DNA of 64,000 bases. Source: Ahaetulla prasina. Taxonomy: Eukaryota > Chordata > Lepidosauria > Squamata > Colubridae. Made by a program: the position numbers and the translations under genes. Every line of letters begins with the position of its first letter. Positions within the stretch are counted from its first letter, which is position 1. Below, one piece after another: positions 32,555 to 44,300 of this stretch. Location of the stretch: NCBI RefSeq assembly GCF_028640845.1, contig NC_080548.1:18535321-18599320 (forward strand), read 5' to 3'. Under the pieces are notes generated by a model. That model did no database searches. It was not told the origin of the DNA and saw nothing but the letters and a program-made list of their open reading frames with translations.

Positions 32555-32822
32555 TCTTATACCAGAAGTCCCCAGATCCCTGGTCCATGGACTGGCCAGC
32601 ATGACTAAATACCGAAGGTGCACGGAGTGCTGTTACCTTCCCACCAAAGTGATCCCTATTTTTCTACTTGCATTTTTTACGTGCTTTCGAACTGCTAGGT
32701 TGGCAGAAGCTGGGACAAGTAACAGGAGCTCATCACATTATGCGGCACTAGGGATTCAAACCGCTGAACTGCTGATCGACCAGCTCAACGTCCTAGCCAC
32801 TGAGCCACTTGATTAGATCCTT
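32555..32822 (-). repeat. tRNA-derived SINE, antisense
   Basis: CCTAGCCACTGAGCCACTTG at the right is the complement of a pol III A-box-like head, and GGGATTCAAACCGCTGAACT is the complement of the B box. The body CTATTTTTCTACTTGCATTT and GTGCTTTCGAACTGCTAGG is shared with the copy at 59970-60562. Confidence 0.8.
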
Positions 32823-33097
32823 ATGCTCCCAAATATTACAACTTGCCTTATCGAATTAGGAGTTGATGTGGAAGACTTTATTTGCTCTCAGGCCTTCATT
32901 AGTGGTGAGAGAAAGAAGAAAAAAACACCTCAAAGTGAGTGGGACATTTCTATTCTTTCACTGGCATTCAGAAAAGTCAAAATGCTCTGAAAGAAATTTT
33001 TGCATTTTGTACATGCTTCTATGATTTGCACTTGCTTATCTTGGAGATACACTGAGAAAAATACCAGATTTGTCAACAGCCTGCTGAGGTTTATTGG
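32823..33097. other. Intergenic sequence, nothing recognised
   Basis: No supported feature. Confidence 0.4.
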
Positions 33098-33105
33098 ACT
33101 TCAAC

Positions 33106-33641
33106 CAGAGGTGGGTTTCAGCAGGTTCTGACCAGTTCTGAAGAACCGGTAGTGGAAATTTTGAGTAGTTCAAAGAACTGGTAGTAAAAATTCTGACTGG
33201 CCCCACCCCCATCTATTCTCTGCCTCCCAAATCCCAGCTGATTGGGAGGAAATGGAGATTTTACAGTGTCCTTCAATGGTGGGTTTCAAATTTTTTTACT
33301 ACTGGTTCTGTGGGTGTGGCTTGGTGGGCATGGCATGGCTTGGTGGGTGTGACAGGGGAAGGATACTGTAAAATCTCCATTCCCATCCCACTCCAGGAGA
33401 AGGATACTGCAAAATCCCCATTTCCTCCCTATTAGCTGGGACTCGGGAGGCAGAGAATAGATGGGGTCGGGGCCAGTCAGAATTTTTACTACCGGTTTTC
33501 CGAACTACTCAAAGATTCTGCTACCGGTTCTCCAGAACTGGTCAGAACCTGCTGAAATCCACCTCTGGTTTCCTTCTCCTGCTATGCCCACCAAGCCACA
33601 CTCACAGAACCTATAGTAAATTTTTTTGAAACCCACCAGTG
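33106..33641 (+). mobile_element. hAT-type MITE (family A) carrying a second MITE inside it
   Basis: The outer copy begins CAGAGGTGGGTTTCAGCAGG and ends TTGAAACCCACCAGTG. Both flanks read ACTTCAAC (33098-33105 and 33642-33649). Removing the inner copy (33274-33567 plus one duplicate) leaves a family A element of normal length. Confidence 0.94.
33274..33567 (-). mobile_element. Nested hAT-type MITE (family A), opposite orientation
   Basis: Starts CAATGGTGGGTTTCAAATTT and ends GCTGAAATCCACCTCTG. The flanks are GTGTCCTT (33266-33273) and GTTTCCTT (33568-33575), an 8-bp duplication with one mismatch lying within the outer element. It inserted into a relative in inverse orientation. Confidence 0.93.
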
Positions 33642-33649
33642 ACTTCAAC

Positions 33650-34777
33650 GACTTTTGAACAATTGGATTATAGAGTTCTGAATTTAATGTATTGCTACTA
33701 GAGCTTTAAAGCTGAACAACTTGAATTTCCGCACTTTTATCTTCTACTAATCAAGCGTACAAAAAAACCCTCCAGATCCAAATCTAGTGTTGAGTTATTG
33801 AAGATATTTTCTCAGATAAATTGCCTTGCTCCTGAATGAAAATGGTAGCACAGACAGAATCTTAACTGTATTACATCAAATTACCCTTTAATTTTTAGAC
33901 CATTAAAAGCAATCTTACCCCAGTGCTTTTGAAATATTCAAGATGCACAAAGTAAATAGGCATGTAGTTTTTTTTAAATGTTGATTTCCACCACTAGGTG
34001 GAAATATGAGCAAAGTATTATTTTGTCCTCTCTTCTTCAGATTTTCTTAGTCACCAGGAGGGAAAAATAAATCAGTACTTAACCATAGCTTCATTGCTGT
34101 CCTTTCCTGAATTATGAAAAATACTTTCTCAAAGAATATTTTTTTCAAAGAGGGTTTTTTGAAGCTAAGAGAGATAAGGTTTTGTATTTCGCATCTATCT
34201 TCACAAAAGCCATTAAATTCTTATCACAGATTGTTTACAGTCTCAAGGTTCGGCATATATAAACAGGCAAATGTAAATGTCTTCCATGTTTTTTCTTCTC
34301 TTGAACACATTGGAGAGACCAAATTTTCCTTAAATCTAAGCCTTTTTTTTTAATTATTATTCCACCAAGGTCTGCTGAAAACAGATAAGAGGAAAACTCA
34401 GTAGTGTAACTGATTCACGTTTAGTCCTGAAACTCAGTATCTTCCCCCACTCTTTTCTTAGCCCAATATATGTCACAGGGTGGTATTGGAGAGAAAATTA
34501 GAGAGATCCCATGTAAGCCACCTTTAATTCTCGGAGAAAAGATGAGATAGAAATTTAAGAACTCTTCTCCCCAGGGTTGTCCTTCAGATGACATTGACTT
34601 CAACTCACACAATCCTTACCCACCGTGACCAATTGCTAATTAGTAAAGATGCAGCTTAAAGTTTTTAACATAATCTGGCTACTCGCTTTTTCCCAAATCT
34701 CTTGGAAGCAGCCTTTGAAAAGAGCCCAATGGACTTGTCTTGGGAGAAATGAAGAGGGTTGTTTTTTTTTACAGCTA
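33650..34777. other. Intergenic sequence, nothing recognised
   Basis: AT-rich; no gene, and no repeat with clear ends. Confidence 0.4.
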
Positions 34778-34801
34778 TACCATATATCCTAAGGTCATAT
34801 G

Positions 34802-35330
34802 CAGGGGTGAAATTCTACCGGTTTGGATGAACCGCTAGGGATTATGGGCATCAGTTTGCCGGAACGAGTAATAATACCCGTCCTTGGCCCCACCCAAGCC
34901 CGGCTGGTCACTGCTCACCTCTTCTGACCGCTCGATATTCCACAGAATTCAATGTTAAATGCAGCAGAGAGAATGCTAACTTTTCTTCCCTCCATTCAGA
35001 ACAGAGCTGCTGCAGCCTGTCCCTTTAAGGTAGTCCCCAGGAGGGGAGGGATGGAGCCGTTTTTGTGAAAGGCAGGAAAATGGGGAAGGGGATTTTCCTG
35101 CCTGTCATCCATTCCTCAATCTCAGCACAGACTGAGGGAAGGATGGTAGGCAGGAATATTCCCCTCCCCATTTTCCTGCCATTTGCGACAAGGAGTGGCT
35201 GGCAAGGGAGGCTGGTGAGGAGCCCCTGGATGTGAGTGATGTTGAGTTGGCCACGCCCACCCAGTCATATGACCTCCCAACAACCCATGCCCACAGAACC
35301 AGTACGGGAAATTTTTAAATTTCACCTCTG
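34802..35330. mobile_element. hAT-type element (family B), perfect 8-bp target duplication
   Basis: The ends are CAGGGGTGAAATTCTACCGG and TTTTAAATTTCACCTCTG. Both flanks read GTCATATG (34794-34801 and 35331-35338). At 529 bp it is longer than family A. The interior has the inverted pair AGGCAGGAAAATGGGGAAGG and CCTCCCCATTTTCCTGCC. Relatives are at 62447-62954 and 31804-32131. Confidence 0.93.
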
Positions 35331-35346
35331 GTCATATGTATATACC

Positions 35347-35936
35347 TGTTGTGCCTCGTCCTCCTCAGCCAGGCCCCTCCCGGGCCTGTTATCAGACTCC
35401 GAGTCTGATAATGAAGATGAATGGCCTGTCATGCCTCCAGCCCCCGGCCCTGGCCCCATGCCCGAAGAGGAGTCAAGGAGTGAAGAGAAACCCAATACAG
35501 CTAACTCATAGTGTGTGTTCCTTCGACGCAGCCATCAGAGCAGGAAGTCAGCCAAGTGGTGCAATTACCCAGACCTGCTCCCTCTGACCCCTCCCTTTCC
35601 CAGATGCCGACAGTAGAGACAGCTGAAGACAATTCAGGGTGGGAGGATCCTTGCTTCGGGAGATCTGAGAGGCGACGCCAGCAGAAGGAAGGGTGAAGCA
35701 GGCCTGGATAAATGCTGAGTCATGGAGCCACACCCCACAGCCTATATAAAGGACCTGCTTTTGGCATTCCAACCTTGAGTCAAGCAAAGTCTCATCTAGT
35801 TTGCTGAAGTCACAACTTGGACTCCTGCCTGCCCTGAGAAACCTCGAAGGAATTTGGCAAAGCTGCAGAGGCTTCGTTGCCACGTTTGATACGGACTTCC
35901 TTGACCCGGTCGTTGGAGGGAGAGGGGGACATGACA
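35347..35936 (+). mobile_element. Solo LTR, 5-bp target duplication
   Basis: 590 bp starting TGTTGTGCCTCGTCCTCC and ending GAGGGGGACATGACA, the TG..CA form of LTRs. The flanks are ATACC on both sides (35342-35346 and 35937-35941). A TATATAA box lies at 35743-35749. No gag, pol or second LTR is adjacent, so the internal part was lost by LTR recombination. A 5-bp duplication fits Ty3/Gypsy-like elements among others. Short open frames inside are not genes. Confidence 0.92.
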
Positions 35937-35949
35937 ATACCATATATCC

Positions 35950-36900
35950 TTAGGTCATGCGTTAGAATGTATAACTAAGGAGAGTAACATCAAATGAATT
36001 CAGGCATCAAGGCAGTGCAAAATCTTGGAGAATAAATGGAACCATTTGGGGGAAGAAGGGGGAAATCTCTCAGTGGATAGAATAATGGAGCATGAATTTA
36101 CATGGTCGGAATTAAGCTTGCTAATGGAAGCTTTTATGTAACAAAAGGATTATTTGCCTTCCGAAGTAATTTCAATGTGCTGCCAGAGCAGAATGAAGTT
36201 ACCTATGGAACTGAAGATAACAGCTGCTGGAGGCTCAAGGCTGCTGCAGAGCAGTTAGGTGTTTGTATAGTTTAAATGGCTTTGCTACATACAACAAAAA
36301 AATTACCAAAGAAAAGAAAAATAGATTTGGGATTTGCTTGTTCATTTAAAAAAAACCCATCTAGCTGGACTTTTTAAATAGAAAGCAACAGCCTGAATGC
36401 TAGGAATTTTTGGGACTCATTAAATAAATTTTACTAGGAAATGAAAGAGATTTTTCAGAGGTGTGATCTTGTTCCATGCTTTTTATCCTCTTTTATACCC
36501 TATTTTTTTATGGAAGTGAAGGGCACAAAGCATGAGGATAAGCAGAGAAACATCAGTTAGAACTATTAATTGGTGGGACAACTTGCCTCCAGAAGTTGTG
36601 AATGCTCCAACATGGTTAAGGAAACTAGATGGATAGATCCATAATTTGAGGATATGAGGAAAACTTTATCAGAACTACAATTATTACACAGATTGTTTCC
36701 CCACAAGTTCATATTTTTCCCTCCCCCCAAGTGGTGGAGGAATTTGTGTAGCAAAAGGACAATCATTATTTTTTTGTTAAATCATTAAATGTCAGAAGTC
36801 TTTGCAGCAAATTCGGCCTATGATGGGCTGCATGATTGAATTGACACTCTTGTACATTTTTTTAGGGGACAAAGCAACGTAGCTTAAAAGCATTACAACA
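35950..36900. other. Intergenic sequence between the two genes
   Basis: No recognised repeat with clear ends and no exon. It separates the SRSF4 3' end from the solo LTR. Confidence 0.4.
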
Positions 36901-37517
36901 ACCGGTCAAGCAAAAATAGTCTTTATTCAAATTTAATGGAAACAGGGGTCACTGTACTTTTGCAAGATGGGGAAAAATAAAAAATATAAAACAAGGATAT
37001 TGTCACAATACCAGAATGTGGAGCTCTACTTTTGTTTCTTCCCTTCCTATAGTTTACTGTAGGTATCTATTTTCCTGACTGTGCTATTCACATACTCTGC
37101 AAGTCCAAAATATGAAACAAAAAAAAAAAAAGTATTATGAAATTTAAGACTTTGCACTTTTCACTAAATGGCATACATCAAGGGGCATTAATTTTAAGGG
37201 CAAATTGTTGAAATTACCATACCTACCTAGGAGTCATCATTCCAATCTTAGAAGCCCATCAATGCATTGCTCCTTCTCTATGGCTGTTCTGGAAATCTAG
37301 GATGATGCACCGTACCTGAAGAAAACCCTCGGCTTCTAGTACCAGAACGTGCAACAGAGAGGGAGCACTGGACTTACACTTACAAACACACCATTTTGGG
37401 GGGGGGGATTAAAAATGTACAGCAGTGACATGTGTTCTACTCCAATCACTTGTGCTACAACTACCAAACATGTACAAAAGACTTCTCATAGAGCTCTAAA
37501 TGTGGGTTGCAGCAAGT
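36900..37517 (-). other. SRSF4: SRSF4 3' UTR
   Basis: Sequence from the TAA at 37520-37518 to the inferred cleavage site. It is free of interspersed repeats, unlike the flanking DNA. Confidence 0.65.
36922..36927 (-). terminator. SRSF4: SRSF4 polyadenylation signal AATAAA
   Basis: The minus strand reads TTTGAATAAAGACTATTTTTG, giving AATAAA about 590 nt past the stop codon. It is the only canonical signal seen between the stop and this point, so cleavage is expected near 36900. The 3' UTR would then be about 610 nt. Confidence 0.7.
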
Positions 37518-38322
37518 TTAAGATCTGGACCGAGATCGCGACCTAGATCGAGAATGTGACCTAGAAGCGGATCTCGATCTAGACTTCGACTGGGATCTTG
37601 TTTTTGAAACTGATTTGGATCTGGACCGAGATTCTGATTTGACATTTTTAGATTTGGAATTTGATCTTGATCTTGATCTACAACTGGTGTCCATTTCCTC
37701 ACCCTCGCCTTTGGCGTCTTTCGGGTCAGGTTCTGTTTTTATACGCTCTTTTTCCTTGGATTGAGATCGAGACCTAGACCTGGACCTGGACCTGGACCGC
37801 TCTTGATCTTCTCTCTTTTTCTTCTTGCTACTAGACTTGCTGTCATGTTTATTCCTTCTCTTGTTTCTCTCATTTCTGCTGTGACTCCTGCTCCTGCTCC
37901 TACTAGCCTCCCTGCTCCTCTTCCTACCTTTCCTTTTGTCCTTGCTCTTGCTACGGCTTCTACTCCTGCTCCTTTCTTTACTCCTGCTCCTTCCCTTGCT
38001 GACACTCTTCTCTCTCTCTTTGCTCCGACTGCCCCTTACGCTTCTCCTTTCCTCCCTTTCTACCCTCTCTTTACTGCCACTCCTACTGCGGCTTTTACTC
38101 TTACTCTTTTCCTTGCTGGGACTTCTGCTTTTTGCTTGGTGGTCACCATCATTTTGAACTATATCCTGTGGTTTGTCTTTACTTTTACTTCGAGATTTCT
38201 CGGCGCTTCTACTGCGGCTCCTGCTTTTATCATCTTTACTTGGACTCCTGCTTTTTTCCTTTTGGCCTCTGCTATGACTTTTGCTCCGACTGCGGCTCTT
38301 GCTTCTGGAATGAGATCTAGAC
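37518..38322 (-). CDS. SRSF4: SRSF4 exon 6: main RS domain and stop
   Basis: 805 nt. The acceptor ACTACCAG follows a T-rich tract that starts near 38358. It encodes long RS/SR runs, [52 protein letters not shown] and a final SRSRSRSRS before TAA. The RS domain is the target of SRPK and CLK kinases, which control nuclear import and speckle release. Long open frames on the opposite strand and in other frames are shadows of this low-complexity coding. Confidence 0.97.
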
Positions 38323-41300
38323 CTGGTAGTCAAAAAGAAAAAGAAAAAAAAAAGTAGAAAGTTTTGCAGGTATGCCATGATTTGGTAGCGCCATATCTTT
38401 TATCTTGTAATTCAGCAGATGTCTCAGGCAGCTCAAACTTCAGACTGTAAATATGCTGACTACTTAAATAACACTGTTTCACGATTAGGATTTCAATGCT
38501 ATTCTAAATGTTTAATAAACCCCTGCATCCCACTGTGTAAGGCATATAACTTTTGATTACAACACTGTGTAAATTGTTCCTAAAGAGCAATTATTACAAC
38601 ACTACCAACTTTTTAAAGAATGCATGTTACTGGAGCATAAGCTTAAATTGTATCCATTATTAATTAAACTTTACTGTACCTGGATCGCGATCTGCTCTTT
38701 GAATGGCTGCTTTTACTACTGCCACTACGACTCCTGCTTTTACGGGAATGTCTGCTTCGAGAGCGAGACCTGGAGGTAATACAATCGTGTCACAGTTGTT
38801 AAGCCACCATGGGCATTCAAGAGAATCAGCTGAGCATGGCACAGAAATCCCCTTTCAAGCTGCATAATACAGCACAACAGAAGGCGCCACCTCCCTAGAG
38901 CATTTCTGAGACAGCATAGTTCTGGTCTATATATTGTTAGGAAGTCTTAACAGGTTTTTTTTTGCAAATGGGCTCCATAAAGCCTTCTAATGTCAGAGAT
39001 AAGATCAGTTTCATTAAGTGTGGAGGAAAACAAAAGGCAGCTTTGACAAAGATGTAAAATAAAAGAGAATGCAATTGTGGTCAGGGGGATCACTGGAATA
39101 AGAAAAGAAAGCAGGAGGATGTAAGTTGTTTAGGTAATAATTTTGTGAGAACTCAAATTACAAAGACTACAAGGCTTTTCCAACAGCTTTACCTTGCAGA
39201 GAAAGATCCAATCTGTTTTTTATCTTCAAGAAAAGTTGTGCATTATTTAATAGACAGTTTCCAAGCTTTTAGGGAAAACCATTTTTGTACATTAAAATGT
39301 TTCTGCATGACCTGGAACCCTTCATTAGAAGGGTTCCAACTGATATACTATGGAGTTAAAAGCTGTTCAGTACTACTTAAGTGTTGACCTGAACATGTGA
39401 AGGAAACTCTTGAACAAAACTCAAGATATTGATCAGCCTTAGCTATTATTCTCTGCAATAACTGGTAATAACCTTCCAGGCTATTTTTCAAAATTTTATT
39501 TAAACATGCCAGGCAGTGATTTTGTGACATTTTACAACCTAAATATATGTTCCGCCAATAAGATATTGCCATTCTTATGTTGGATCCGGCTTCTGATTCT
39601 AGCTTGCAAGATTGTACCATATTTATATATTTGTAAATAAAAAATAAAATGTATCAACATTTTCAATATAGTAAAAGATGGCTTCAAAACACAGTTGTTC
39701 AGTTTCACCAGGTTCCAGCTTTCTTATACAGAGATCCTCAATTCATATAATTTTCCCATATTAACTCCATTATCTGCTTCTCTGTAGGCCAGCTTTATAG
39801 CAGTGACTCTGGGAAAGGATCATACATCCCTTTCCTCAGATAGGTGATTTATCTGCTCCCTCAAATGAAAAAGCTATGGCTTGCCTCAAAGGCAAATGGA
39901 GGCTGGAGATATAGATTCCATATGTATAAACTTCACTGTCCTGGTTGCTCAACAGTATAATACCAAGTCATAACTTGGCATTATTCTTGAACCATGCCTC
40001 TTTTTTCTTTATCACCAGCACAACTCATTATCCCAATTTCAGTTCACTGCTTTTCCTGCAAATGAATATCCTGTTATTTTTCATTAACTATTCTTAACTA
40101 TTGCCCTAGTAGGCATGATATTATGAACAAACTTACCTTGAATGAGTACGACTTCTGGAGTAAGAACGGCGGCGCCTGGACCCAGGCCTGTCTTCCACTA
40201 GTCTTATCTTTCTACCATTTACTTCTGTCCCATCCAGTTTTTCAAGGGCTCTTTTCATGTCTGAATAAGATTTGAATTCAATCACACCTTCGTTTTTTCT
40301 CCCCTTGTGTGCATCAGCATATGTCACTTCACCTGCCTGACGCATATAATCCTAAAAACAGATATAAGGTTTCAGTATCTTTGTCTAACTCTGATGCTGC
40401 TACAAATGAAAAAATCAGACACATATATACATATGCACACCTGGTCATGTCCCGATATGCGCATGCAGTATCTGTATATCTAAAACAAATTACTGATTTA
40501 TTGATCAAGATTTTCTCAATTCTATATATCTACTAGGTGTCATAAATAATTACTAATTTTACCTAAAATATCAACACCCTTGCTTTTCAGGGCATCATTT
40601 TTGAAGAATTTTAAAAGGAGAGAACAGGATAAGAAATTGGGAAGAGGGCAAAAATGGAGGTACTTATAAAGGCTGGAGTTTGCAAGGTGGAAACAAGACC
40701 CCAAGGACTAGACAATACCATTGGGTACACCATTACAATAAAGATGTAATCAACAGCCCTGCAAGAGAAATGCATTGTAAGCAAAAAAAAAAAAAAGATT
40801 TATAACTTGAAGAGGCAGAAAAGTACTCATGCATACATAGCTAGGTTTTTTTAAAGAGTTTCTTTGTCTGAGGGCTACTCTGCATCTGCAATAAAGATAT
40901 TTATCTCCTCCAGGAAAGTACAGATAGTCCTTGACTTATAACAGTTTGTTTAGTAATGTACACAGTTATAATGGCACTGAAAAAAATGATATCTGACTAT
41001 TTTTCATACTTATGACCGTTGCAGCATCTGAACTGTCATGTGGTTAAAATTCAGATGCTTGGTAACTGACTCGTATTTATGGTGGTTGAAGTGCTGCGGG
41101 TCCATGTGATCACCCTTTTTGACCTTCTCACAAGCGAACTCAGGGAAGCCAGATCCACTTAACAACCGTGTCACTAACTTTACTGCAGTGATTCATTTAA
41201 CAACCGTGGCAAGAGTGATCATAAAATGAGACAACATTCACTTAACAACTATCTCACTTAGCAACAGAAAATTTGGGCTCCATTGTGGTTGTAAGTTAAG

Positions 41301-44300
41301 GACAACTTGTACTTGAGAACAGTTTGAATCCCTAGAGATAAAGAACTATTCCAGTGACCTTCATGTAACTATGACAAGTAGGTTGGCCAATTCAAATGCC
41401 CCAATGAACAGTGATCCAATCATAAAAAGAAGAGCAAGCCACTGCAACAAGTGCCCCAAAGAAGCAGTGGCTCTTAGTTTTTCTGACTAGCTTCTGAAAG
41501 ATCGAGGTCATGCATGAGATTTGATATAGAGACTTCCGTTCATTTGAAAGCATTTCTCTGTACTTACTAGGTAATGTAATATAGGCAATAAAAAGAGCAT
41601 AGACAGTGAACACTTCATGCTCGAGCTCACAATTGCGCTTAGTATTCTGCATTAAGATTTCAAATAAAAACTGTAAAGAATTTCTCTAGCAAACAAATAT
41701 CTATTTCCTTTGGTATGGATCATATAGCAAGAATCAAGACTTCAATTTCTGTTTGCCCTATCTATCACTAAATGAGAACTGGCAGAAGCCCAGACACCAC
41801 TTACCTTCAAATCCTGCCAACTGCAACGGCTTGACAGATTTTCAACGATCAATCTGTATTCAGTACGGGTCGGAGGCCCATACTTATCTCTTCCACTTCT
41901 TCTATAACCATATCCACCTTGAGATGTGATAAGCAGATGCAGTACTTTAGCTAATATAATGGAGTTAGGAATTAAACCTACATCCCCCTGCCCCCCACTC
42001 CAAACAATGTAAGAACTAGTCTAGCCAAAAATTATATTAACAATTTCCCACCCCCACCCCACCCTAAACTACATTCTCCTTGCTTTAAATGTTATACTAA
42101 TAGAGCCAGCCAGAAATCTATGTACATATGTCTAGAATATTACCACACAATAACTGTATAGTTTACATTAACTACTAATATCGAACATGCATCTATAGTT
42201 ACATTTTTTTAAAAATAACATTTTTTGAAAACAAAACAACCAAATCACTATAGTCAGTTACTAATGTTACTTACATTGATTTAAAGTTTTCTGAATATCT
42301 GACATGAATAATGGTTTTCAGGCACCTATTTCAGATTAATCACATCTCTCTCTAACCCTTGGGGTCCTCACCACCCAGGTCTAATGGGAAAAGGTTGCGG
42401 TCGTCACATGGCTTCCTTTTGGTCAGCCAAGGGCCACAAAGGTCAAAGAGCCACTCATGGAAAGGCAACCCAGGGTCAGCAAATGGAACAGGCAGTCATC
42501 TTAGCCTCAAAGGACTCTTAATTGAAACATTGAGGTCTTAGTTAAGTCTATGTTAAACAAATATTTACATTACAAGTAAACCATTTAAATATTTACAAAA
42601 ATAAAGTAACAAAAATTAAATCTCATTTATTTAATTTAAAAAAGTTTAATACAAATTAACATCCAGATATTACTTTAATAGAAACCACAGTAGTCAAAGT
42701 TTACATTTTAAAAAAATTTACAGTTTTAAAAAAATATTCTATTTTAAACAGAAAGAAGAGTCACTGGTACAATGATATGTAGTGCTTACTGCGTCCAGAA
42801 CCATAACTGCTGTCACGACGAGGGCCTCGAGCATGCTCAACAATTACACGCTCCCCACAAAGATCTTTGCCGTTTAGTTCATAAACAGCATCGTCTGCAT
42901 CACGCACATCATCAAACTCAACAAAGCCATACCTGGAGAAGAGAAGAGACTACTCTAGAATCAAATATGTCACCAATTACCTCACCAAGTCCGCTGTCAG
43001 TAGGAACAATTTTGAAACTTAGGGAATGTAGGAGATAATTATTTCAGAAAGCATCTTCCTCCAAACAAAAACTAAGCCTGTTGATGGCAACAAAGGCTTT
43101 TCCTTTGTTGTCATTAACAAGAAGAGCATGACGTAACTATTAAAAAAAGGTAGAAAGCAAAAAGTCGGTTATGGCAGCAGGTACTAATAGCTTAAGAAAT
43201 CACAGAGGCAAACCACTCTCTAGCATTAAGGCTTTTATAACTTTTTCTTTTAAAAAGACAAAAAAAAATCAGTTATTTAAAGCACATTATAGACAGGAAG
43301 TAGACCACACAACATAAAAACACAGTTAGGAGACTGGTAACTTTACAGAAGCCAATCTGGCTTTTTTGAAATTTTCTGCTACAGATGGACCATACGGAAA
43401 TTCTATATAGGATCTTCCTGCGTTTTAAGAGACCCTGGGCAATTGGCATTGCTTAAAGGCTAATAGTCACCGAAGAAAAAAGAATGTCTTTTGGGCTGTT
43501 GTGAACAGCTTCTGAATAGAAATTCTTACATGACTATCTGATAAGTAAGAAATTCTTACAGGTCTGACTAGAGTGAACTGCTGTTTTCAAATATGGAAAG
43601 AAAGGGAAGAACAAAAGAAGCAAACTGAGGCAATTTCAGAAAAAACAAACAAACCATTATGCCTTCCACATTTTGCTAATTACTTTCTTCTATTTCACCA
43701 AAGCAGAAGCAAAAAATTAGAGGAATTCTTTAAAAAGGCCTTATTATGAAACATAATTTCTTTTTAAATGAGTGATATATTTCCCAACTGCGTATATCAC
43801 CCATTAAAAAAATATTAGAATGTTTAATGGAAGAAAACCTTTTGCATTAATATTTCATTACTGTTTTTTTTTAACTCTAGAACATTTCATAATATCCAAA
43901 TATGCTCTTAGTCTTTAATGTTAAGCCATAATGTTCTTGTTTACTATCGACATATGCTTGGGTAGCATATGGTGAAACAGATTGTAGCATTCTCTAGAAT
44001 TAGATGATTCAGATTACCAAAATCTGTAATTTTGGTTGCAAAAAGTTGAAACATTTATTCTTTTGAGTCTGTAATCCTGGGCATGTTTTACGGGAGTTAG
44101 CTTTATTAACAGACATACATATAAATATAACATCCAAGTAAATATCTAGGCAGGATTCTTTTTTATAAATTATCTTGAGACGATTCATTCATAAAGGCTT
44201 CTAAAAAAGCCAGTTAGTATAAAATGCTATCTGAAATAATTAATGTAGTTAAAGAATTAAATATTTGGGTTGATAGCAAAAAAATAAAATACTTTTCTAC

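Noticed and set aside
37761..38357. A 198-codon plus-strand open frame opposite SRSF4 exon 6
   Set aside because: It is the antisense shadow of the repetitive Ser/Arg codons; no splice sites or homology.
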